Assembly (NCBI GenBank): GCA_902783345.1
Contig: CACZQI010000044.1
Span: 1 to 12,655 of the forward strand
Direction: 5' to 3'
From: an uncultured Erysipelotrichaceae bacterium
Lineage (GTDB): Bacteria > Bacillota_I > Bacilli_A > RF39 > UBA660
DNA length: 12,655 nucleotides
Shown here: piece after piece, positions 6,148 to 11,271 of the stretch
Layout: each line of letters begins with the position of its first letter
Position numbering within the stretch: position 1 is the stretch's first letter
Notes under the pieces: generated by a model
Databases searched by the model: none
Seen by the model: only the letters and a program-made list of their open reading frames with translations
What the model was told of the DNA's origin: nothing
Program-made: the position numbers and the translations under genes

Positions 6148-7170
6148 GTGAAAAAGAATATTTTAATAATACTAGGTTTTATACTTTTATTAGGTTTTAA
6201 TATCTATTTAGTTTTAACTGTTAATAAATTAAATCATAATTTAAATAATATTGAATTATATATTACTAATACTAAAAGTAATAGTCCTTATCGTTTAAAT
6301 TTAACTAGTAAATATGGTGATAATCAAGCATATCATCCTAAAGTTGTATCTTTTGCAAAAAAATGGCATGGTTATAAATACTATATGGTTTTCTCACCTT
6401 ATCCTTATGCTAATAATAAGTATGAAAATCCTCATATAAAGGTAAGTAATGATTTAATAAATTGGGAAGAACCAATAAAAAATTTAAATCCTTTAGATGA
6501 AGTAAAAGATAATGATAAAGGTAAAAAATATAATTCAGATCCTCATTTAGTTTATAATTCAGATACTGATAAATTAGAATGTTTTTGGCGTTATGTAGAT
6601 GAGAAGGCAAATATTGTTAAAATATATCGTCGAACTAGTAGTGATGGCAAAAATTGGTCTAAAAAAGAAATAATATTTGAAAGTAAAAGAGATAAATGTG
6701 ATTGGATCAGTCCGGCAATTATTTATGAAAATAATATATATAAAATATGGTATATGTATAAAAATAAAGTTAATTATATTGAAACTGTTGATTTTAAAAA
6801 TTATAGTGAACCTAAAATAATTAATATAGAATACGAAGATAGTGTTAAAACATGGCATTTAGATGTTATACATACTGATAAAGGTTATGAAATGCTTTTA
6901 GTAGCGTTTTCTGATTGGAATCATCGTGCATTTATGAATTTATATTATACTTATTCAATTGATAATGAAAAATATGATATTGCTAAAACTATTTTAAGAC
7001 CAACGACTGGAACTAATTATTGGGATAATTCTGGTTTATATCGTAGTTCATTTATTTATGAAAATAACAAATACTATGTTTTTTATAGCGGACAAGGAAC
7101 TAATAATGCTAAAGGTATTGGTTTAATGAGTGGAAAAGATATCTTTAATTTAAAAACAGTAAACTATTAA
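6148..7170 (+). CDS. Membrane-anchored five-bladed beta-propeller protein, glycoside-hydrolase-like
   Basis: A Lys-Lys start and one strong hydrophobic helix (about residues 3-25) without a cleavage site suggest a membrane anchor with the bulk outside the cell. Beyond residue 60 five repeats are visible, each a hydrophobic strand then an aromatic strand: His-Pro-Lys-Val-Val/Tyr-Lys-Tyr-Tyr-Met-Val-Phe, Asp-Pro-His-Leu-Val-Tyr/Glu-Cys-Phe-Trp-Arg, Ser-Pro-Ala-Ile-Ile-Tyr/Tyr-Lys-Ile-Trp-Tyr, His-Leu-Asp-Val-Ile/Tyr-Glu-Met-Leu-Leu, and Tyr-Arg-Ser-Ser-Phe-Ile-Tyr/Tyr-Tyr-Val-Phe-Tyr. This is the layout of five-bladed propellers such as GH43/GH32/GH130-type enzymes. Acidic candidates exist in the second and fourth repeats, but catalytic identity is not shown. 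ATG at 6142 lies 1 nt after AGAGGG; GTG at 6148, 7 nt after it, is the better start (340 aa). Confidence 0.8.
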   Translation: MKKNILIILGFILLLGFNIYLVLTVNKLNHNLNNIELYITNTKSNSPYRLNLTSKYGDNQAYHPKVVSFAKKWHGYKYYMVFSPYPYANNKYENPHIKVSNDLINWEEPIKNLNPLDEVKDNDKGKKYNSDPHLVYNSDTDKLECFWRYVDEKANIVKIYRRTSSDGKNWSKKEIIFESKRDKCDWISPAIIYENNIYKIWYMYKNKVNYIETVDFKNYSEPKIINIEYEDSVKTWHLDVIHTDKGYEMLLVAFSDWNHRAFMNLYYTYSIDNEKYDIAKTILRPTTGTNYWDNSGLYRSSFIYENNKYYVFYSGQGTNNAKGIGLMSGKDIFNLKTVNY

Positions 7171-7207
7171 TATAAAAATAAAAAATGTAAACCTCTTTTT
7201 GACTTGA

Positions 7208-7220
7208 CGTAAACTTTACG
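7208..7220. repeat. Perfect 13-bp palindrome CGTAAACTTTACG upstream of the orphan domain gene
   Basis: CGTAAA and TTTACG are perfect inverted arms around a central C. The palindrome lies between the beta-propeller stop and the 7250 gene, flanked by TTGAC repeats (around 7204-7208 and 7226-7230). No T tract follows, so it is not a terminator. It could be an operator or a recombination site; the sequence alone does not decide. Confidence 0.55.
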
Positions 7221-7249
7221 CAAATTTGACACTTGCGGGGGGCAATTAA

Positions 7250-7591
7250 ATGATATATGGTAAACTAAAAAATGGCAACAAAGAATATAAAATAGGTTTA
7301 CTTACTGTTGATGAAGTCGTTTTTGCTGGTGGAAGATATTATGCATCAGATGGAAGCGCGAACAATACAACATTTTACTTATATACTGAGGAGCATTATT
7401 GGATGTTGTCACCTAGTGGTTTCTATATAGATCACCGTTTGGCTCGCGTTTGGTTCATAAATGGTGCCGGTTATATCTATGATAACTTTGTTTCGAATAG
7501 TAACTTCGTACGTCCATCAATTGCCCTCCCATCCACAACTACTATTAGTAAGGGAACAGGTACTGTTAGTGATCCATACATTATAGATTGA
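7250..7591 (+). CDS. Stand-alone C-terminal C-type-lectin-like domain of variable surface-protein type
   Basis: The 113-residue product has no signal peptide or membrane helix and starts almost directly with the domain: Ile-Gly-Leu-Leu-Thr-Val-Asp-Glu-Val-Val-Phe-Ala-Gly-Gly, then Tyr-Trp-Met-Leu-Ser-Pro-Ser-Gly-Phe, Ala-Arg-Val-Trp, Val-Arg-Pro-Ser-Ile-Ala-Leu, and Gly-Thr-Gly-Thr-Val-Ser-Asp-Pro-Tyr-Ile-Ile. From memory this pattern (YWxLSP...VRPxxxL...GTGTxxDPY) is the C-terminal end of larger surface or pilin-like proteins in gut Firmicutes, related to DUF6273 and C-type-lectin folds often targeted by diversity-generating retroelements. By hand count its GC is about 36%, rising above 40% in 7441-7560, well above its neighbours, with codons CTC, CCC, GCG and CGC. 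An in-frame TAA sits directly before the ATG, so it does not extend upstream. It may be a 5'-truncated remnant, a silent donor cassette or a small protein. It has its own terminator. Confidence 0.65.
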   Translation: MIYGKLKNGNKEYKIGLLTVDEVVFAGGRYYASDGSANNTTFYLYTEEHYWMLSPSGFYIDHRLARVWFINGAGYIYDNFVSNSNFVRPSIALPSTTTISKGTGTVSDPYIID

Positions 7592-7595
7592 AATT

Positions 7596-7621
7596 ATTCT
7601 AGTAAAATCTAGAATTTTTTT
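7596..7621 (+). terminator. Terminator of the orphan domain gene
   Basis: Seven pairs join 7596-7602 to 7609-7615 (TTCTAG with CTAGAA plus an A-T) around TAAAAT, and T continues to 7621. It lies 4 nt after the TGA stop, as at the end of a functional or recently functional gene. Confidence 0.8.
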
Positions 7622-7663
7622 AATATTGGTTAAATTTATGATAAACTATTGTCGGTGGTATAT

Positions 7664-8338
7664 ATGAATGTCTTAGTTACTGGTTCATCTCGTGGACTTG
7701 GAAAAGAAATTGTTAAAGTTTTTGCAAATAATGGGATAGATGTAATTATAAATTATAATAAAAGTGAAAAGAAAGCCTTAGAACTTCAAAAAGAATTAAA
7801 ACCAAAGGTGAATGTTAAAGTTATTAAATGCGATATATCTAATGAAGAAGAAGTTAAAAAGATGTTTGAAGATATTGATCATTTAGATTATTTAATTAAT
7901 AACGCGGCTATTGCTAACGATAAAGATCCTTTAGAAAAAACAGCTGAAGAATTTAATAAAATAATTCATACTAATTTAACAGGTACATTTTTAGTTACTA
8001 AATATGCTTTAGAAAAAATGGATAGTGGTTCAATTGTTAATATTTCTAGTACTAATGCTATAGATACAAATTATCCTGAAAGCATTGATTATGATGCATC
8101 TAAAGCAGGAGTTATAAGTTTAACGCATAATTTTGCTAAATATTTATGCGATACAAGAGTTAATTGTATTTGTCCTGATTGGATTGATACGGAAATGAAT
8201 CAAGAAATGGCTGCTGATTATCGTAAAAAGATTAATTTTATCAAAGCCGAAGACTTAGCGCTTTTAGTTTATAAAGTTGCAACTGATAAAAATATAAATG
8301 ATCAAATAATAAGAGTTGGTGATAATAGTGTTAGATAA
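7664..8338 (+). CDS. Short-chain dehydrogenase/reductase (FabG-like SDR)
   Basis: This is a classical SDR of 224 residues. The NAD(P) site is Thr6-Gly7-Ser-Ser-Arg-Gly11-Leu-Gly13; Asn-Asn-Ala-Ala at 79-82 replaces the usual NNAG; Asn104 is in place; and the catalytic set is Ser129, Tyr143 and Lys147 (Tyr-Asp-Ala-Ser-Lys). Arg10 after the first Gly and the Asn31 region make NADPH plausible, but this is inferred. The post-catalytic Pro-Gly is Pro171-Asp172 here. FabG reduces 3-oxoacyl-ACP, but this gene sits away from any fatty-acid gene, so substrate is open. The ATG at 7664 has GGTGG 5 nt upstream and starts right at the first strand; an upstream in-frame TTG (7649) would place the ribosome site inside the gene. 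It overlaps the next gene by 11 bp. Confidence 0.9.
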   Translation: MNVLVTGSSRGLGKEIVKVFANNGIDVIINYNKSEKKALELQKELKPKVNVKVIKCDISNEEEVKKMFEDIDHLDYLINNAAIANDKDPLEKTAEEFNKIIHTNLTGTFLVTKYALEKMDSGSIVNISSTNAIDTNYPESIDYDASKAGVISLTHNFAKYLCDTRVNCICPDWIDTEMNQEMAADYRKKINFIKAEDLALLVYKVATDKNINDQIIRVGDNSVR

Positions 8339-9536
8339 AAAAGTAATAGAAATTGAAGAAAGACTTCAAGATAGATTTAAAGAAATTGATAATATAGCCT
8401 TATTTAATAGTGCCAAAGTATTAAATGCTTTTCATAAAGAAAAACTTCAAGCAAGTGATTTTAATGGTACTAGTGGATATGGTTATGGTGATGTTGGAAG
8501 AGATAAAATTGAAAAGATTTATGCTGATATCTTTGCAGCTGAAAAAGCTTTAGTTAGAACGCAGTTTGTTAGTGGTACTCATGCTTTAACAGTAGCCTTT
8601 TTTGGTTTACTTAGACCAGGTGATACATTATTATCTATTGCAGGACTACCTTATGATACGCTTCATAAAGTAATAGGCATTATTCCTAATGATAGTTCAC
8701 TTCAAAGTTTTGGTATTAAATATAAGTATATTGATTTAATAAATAATGATTTTGATTATGAAAAAATTAAGGTTAGTTTAGATGGAGTTAAAGTAGTTCA
8801 TATTCAAAGATCAATAGGTTATAGTGAAAGAATTACTTTATCACTTGAAAAAATATCTAAAGTAATTAATTTTATTAAAAGTATAAATCAAGATATTATT
8901 ATATTTATTGATAATTGTTATTGTGAATTTTGTACTAAATTAGAGCCTACTAATGTTGGAGCCGATATAGTTGTGGGTTCACTTATTAAAAATTTAGGCG
9001 CTGGTATTGCTAATAATGGAGCATATATTGTTGGTAAAGAAAAACTAGTAAGTTTATGTGCTGAAAGACTAACTAGTCCTGGGCTTGGTTCTGAAGTTGG
9101 TTCAAGTTTAAATCAAAATCGTCTATTTTTAGAAGGTTTATATTTAGCCCCTAAAGTAGTTGCTAATGCTTTAAAAGTTAAACTTTTAACAAGTGAGCTA
9201 TGTAAAGAGCTAGGTTATAAAGTTATTAATGAAAATTTAGATGATATAGTTCTAGGTATAATCTTTAATGATAAAGAAAAATTAATTAAATATGTTAAAA
9301 ATATTCAAGCCGTTAGTGCGATTGATGCTCATTTTGAACCAATACCTAGTAAAATGCCTGGTTATGATAATGATATTATAATGGCTAGTGGTTCATTTAC
9401 TGATGGTTCAAGCATAGAATTATCTTGTGATGCACCAATTAAAGAGCCATATATTGCTTATCAACAAGGAAGCCTTACATATGAATATGGTAAACTTGGT
9501 GTAGTTCATGCTTTAGAAGCATTGGAAAGGAAGTAA
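8328..9536 (+). CDS. PLP-dependent methionine gamma-lyase family protein (aluminium-resistance/YnbB type)
   Basis: The 402-residue product belongs to the fold-type I PLP enzymes annotated as methionine gamma-lyase or aluminium-resistance family (B. subtilis YnbB). Visible family blocks are Gly-Tyr-Gly-Tyr-Gly-Asp-Val-Gly-Arg-Asp near the N-terminus, Phe-Val-Ser-Gly-Thr-His-Ala, Leu-Arg-Pro-Gly-Asp, and Asp-Asn-Cys-Tyr-Cys-Glu-Phe, whose Asp would hold the PLP ring nitrogen. Ser-Leu-Ile-Lys221-Asn-Leu-Gly-Ala-Gly follows, with Lys221 as the likely Schiff-base lysine. The true substrate of the family is not well established, so the lyase name is only a family label. GTG at 8328, after GGTGA at 8318-8322, is the best start; the in-frame TTG at 8316 has no proper site. 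It overlaps the SDR by 11 bp and lies 1 bp before the next gene. Confidence 0.9.
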   Translation: MLDKKVIEIEERLQDRFKEIDNIALFNSAKVLNAFHKEKLQASDFNGTSGYGYGDVGRDKIEKIYADIFAAEKALVRTQFVSGTHALTVAFFGLLRPGDTLLSIAGLPYDTLHKVIGIIPNDSSLQSFGIKYKYIDLINNDFDYEKIKVSLDGVKVVHIQRSIGYSERITLSLEKISKVINFIKSINQDIIIFIDNCYCEFCTKLEPTNVGADIVVGSLIKNLGAGIANNGAYIVGKEKLVSLCAERLTSPGLGSEVGSSLNQNRLFLEGLYLAPKVVANALKVKLLTSELCKELGYKVINENLDDIVLGIIFNDKEKLIKYVKNIQAVSAIDAHFEPIPSKMPGYDNDIIMASGSFTDGSSIELSCDAPIKEPYIAYQQGSLTYEYGKLGVVHALEALERK

Positions 9537-9537
9537 T

Positions 9538-10047
9538 ATGAGCGAGAAAATAATTAAATGGTTTATTGGGTTATTTGGTGTAGGTTCTAGTTTAGGAATT
9601 AAGTATTTAATTATCTTTTTAATATCATTAATGCCTATATTAGAACTTCGTGGTGGTTTACTTGCTGCATCTATATTAGGATTAGAACCAATTCCTGCTT
9701 ATATAATTTGTATAATTGGTAACTTAATACCAATACCTTTAATATTATGGTTTTTAGATAGTGTTTTTGGCTTTATGAAAAAACATCACATTTTAACTAA
9801 ATTTGTAGATTTTTGTGAAAGAAAAGGTAATGAGAAAAAGGGTGAGGTAGAAAAATATGGCTTTTGGGGATTAGTTTTATTTGTTGGTATTCCTCTTCCT
9901 GGAACAGGCGCTTGGACTGGATGTTTAATAGCGACTCTTCTTCGTATGGATAAGAAAAAAGCCTTTTTAGCCGCTATTTTAGGCGTTTTAATGGCTAGCA
10001 TTATTATGATGATAATTAGTTATGGTATTGTAGGTAAATTTATATAA
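9538..10047 (+). CDS. Small multidrug-export-type membrane protein (Sm_multidrug_ex family, COG2426)
   Basis: A 169-residue membrane protein with about four helices (near 18-42, 50-76, 106-130, 140-166). The family motifs are present: Pro-Ile-Leu-Glu-Leu-Arg-Gly-Gly at about 33-40, Ile-Gly-Asn-Leu-Ile-Pro-Ile-Pro at about 60-67, and Gly-Ile-Pro-Leu-Pro-Gly-Thr-Gly-Ala-Trp-Thr-Gly at about 116-127. The two Pro/Gly-rich re-entrant-like segments recall the DedA superfamily. 'Multidrug export' is the Pfam label; direct transport evidence for the family is thin. The ATG follows the upstream TAA by one base, with AAGGAAG as ribosome site inside the end of the preceding gene, so it is the third gene of the SDR-PLP enzyme operon. 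Confidence 0.9.
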   Translation: MSEKIIKWFIGLFGVGSSLGIKYLIIFLISLMPILELRGGLLAASILGLEPIPAYIICIIGNLIPIPLILWFLDSVFGFMKKHHILTKFVDFCERKGNEKKGEVEKYGFWGLVLFVGIPLPGTGAWTGCLIATLLRMDKKKAFLAAILGVLMASIIMMIISYGIVGKFI

Positions 10048-10081
10048 TTAGAGATAATTGCTTTTTATGATAATATTTATT

Positions 10082-10090
10082 TGCTATAAT
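10082..10090 (+). promoter_or_regulatory. Extended -10 promoter of the 295-residue orphan gene
   Basis: TGCTATAAT gives an extended -10 (TG-n-TATAAT) with the hexamer at 10085-10090, 24 bp before the GTG. There is no good -35 at 17 bp (only T-rich sequence), which an extended -10 can tolerate. Confidence 0.55.
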
Positions 10091-10113
10091 TTAAGTAGTT
10101 AGGAGTAGTAAAA

Positions 10114-11001
10114 GTGAAAAATTTATATGAACTAATTGATACAAGAATTAAAAATATTAAAGATACCCAAAATAATTGTGAAAAATCATTTATTGATTAT
10201 TTTACTGACGTCATTGCGCCTTTTATAATAGAAAAGTCTATTGCAAATATAAATTTAAGTAATTTTGAAAGTTATAATAATTTAGATTTAATAAAAGTAC
10301 AGGAAAAGATTGATGTAATAAACCGTGAGAATTTTGAATTGGGTTATGAAAAAGATATTTTGATAATTAATAACAAATATACAGATTATTACTTAAAAGT
10401 AATTAATAATTTTTTAGAATGCCATAATTTAGGAAAAATTCAGAAAATTAAAAATTATCCTGTAGTATATATTATTATTGATTGTACATTAAAAGAATTA
10501 CTTGAAACATATCAAAACCTAAACAATAGTGATTATTATCAAAATTTAATACATTTAACTATTAATACTTTAGATAATTTATATTCAGAAAAGCTTTGTA
10601 CAGAAATGTTTTATCAAGAATTTATGCAAAGACTATCATTGATTATTAAAGACTCTATAAATAAAATAAATGTTTTAAATTATGAAAATTTTAATATTAA
10701 AGATGAATTAATTGATAGATATTTCTATTTAAAAATAAAAAATAGTTCTAGTAAAAATGGCACTGGTTTAGATATATATTTTAATAAAGATATTTTATTA
10801 GATTATGAAGAAATCAAAATAATGAGTAAAATAGTAAAAGAATTTCTTACTGAATATAATTTAGGTGTGTTAACTTTAGATAAAGATTTAAGAGTTAATA
10901 TTAATACAACATTAGATAATTTAATTAATGCTTATTATATGGAAATGCAAAGATTAGAATATTTATCTAATGATAAACCTAAAGTTTTAACTAAAAAATA
11001 A
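10114..11001 (+). CDS. Unknown 295-residue protein
   Basis: I do not recognise this protein. It starts at GTG, 8 nt after AGGAG (10101-10105), which supports the call. It has no signal peptide or clear membrane helix. It looks mostly alpha-helical, rich in Asn, Ile, Leu, Lys and Tyr, with repeated helix-like stretches such as Phe-Ile-Asp-Tyr-Phe-Thr-Asp-Val-Ile-Ala and Tyr-Leu-Lys-Val-Ile-Asn-Asn-Phe-Leu, and a short strand-like piece Tyr-Pro-Val-Val-Tyr-Ile-Ile-Ile-Asp-Cys. It has its own promoter, is separated from the upstream operon by 66 bp, and ends right at the -35 of the ileS promoter with no terminator visible, so some read-through into the T-box leader is possible. Composition matches the neighbours; it is probably a lineage-specific cytoplasmic protein. 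Confidence 0.8.
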   Translation: MKNLYELIDTRIKNIKDTQNNCEKSFIDYFTDVIAPFIIEKSIANINLSNFESYNNLDLIKVQEKIDVINRENFELGYEKDILIINNKYTDYYLKVINNFLECHNLGKIQKIKNYPVVYIIIDCTLKELLETYQNLNNSDYYQNLIHLTINTLDNLYSEKLCTEMFYQEFMQRLSLIIKDSINKINVLNYENFNIKDELIDRYFYLKIKNSSSKNGTGLDIYFNKDILLDYEEIKIMSKIVKEFLTEYNLGVLTLDKDLRVNINTTLDNLINAYYMEMQRLEYLSNDKPKVLTKK

Positions 11002-11030
11002 TTGACAAGAAAGTAAATAAATCATATAAT
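11002..11030 (+). promoter_or_regulatory. Consensus sigma-A promoter of ileS
   Basis: TTGACA (11002-11007), 17 bp, TATAAT (11025-11030): a perfect match in both boxes and spacing. It begins directly after the stop codon of the upstream gene. Transcription would start near 11037, at the base of the T-box leader. Confidence 0.9.
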
Positions 11031-11036
11031 TTAATA

Positions 11037-11252
11037 CATAAAGCAGTCGAGGAAGACGGTATAATGTTAAGTATTTAGAGAGCTTACATGTTTGGTGAAA
11101 GTAAGTATATAAGGCATTATACAAATCACTTCTGATGTGATTATGGGATAAGCATAATCCGCTCATCAGCGTTAAAGATTTAAGTGTATGATTAAATTCA
11201 TAAATTAAGGTGGTACCGCGAAAAAATCGTCCTTAAATTTATGGATTTTTTT
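11037..11252 (+). promoter_or_regulatory. T-box leader (tRNA-Ile sensing) upstream of ileS
   Basis: The T-box core AAGGTGGTACCGCG is perfect at 11207-11220; its TGG(T) bulge pairs with the free CCA end of uncharged tRNA. Stem I includes a perfect helix, 11059-11066 with 11115-11122, enclosing the conserved AGAGAGC (11077-11083) and GGTGAAA (11094-11100). Directly after the helix lies AAATCAC, in which ATC (11125-11127), followed by A, is the likely isoleucine specifier codon. A second stem pairs 11132-11137 with 11164-11169 and 11139-11145 with 11153-11159. In this family uncharged tRNA stabilises the antiterminator and lets ileS be transcribed. The ileS gene downstream agrees with the ATC reading. 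Confidence 0.95.
11194..11252 (+). terminator. Regulated terminator of the ileS T-box
   Basis: Bases 11194-11210 pair with 11231-11248 with one bulged A and one G-U pair, followed by T to 11252. The 5' arm contains the AAGG start of the T-box core, so the antiterminator and terminator are exclusive. Confidence 0.85.
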
Positions 11253-11271
11253 AATGTTTGGAGGGAGAAAT

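Noticed and set aside
6410..6858. Two minus-strand open frames opposite the beta-propeller gene
   Set aside because: Low-complexity antisense shadows (Ile/Phe/Tyr-rich) of a gene with clear repeats on the plus strand.
7208..7220. Palindrome read as a terminator for the beta-propeller gene
   Set aside because: Single-base loop and no T tract after it.
7250..7591. A complete diversity-generating retroelement
   Set aside because: Only a target-like domain is present; no reverse transcriptase, accessory protein or template repeat is seen in the window.
9786..10001. Minus-strand open frame opposite the export-type membrane protein
   Set aside because: Antisense of the conserved Pro/Gly motifs of the plus-strand gene.
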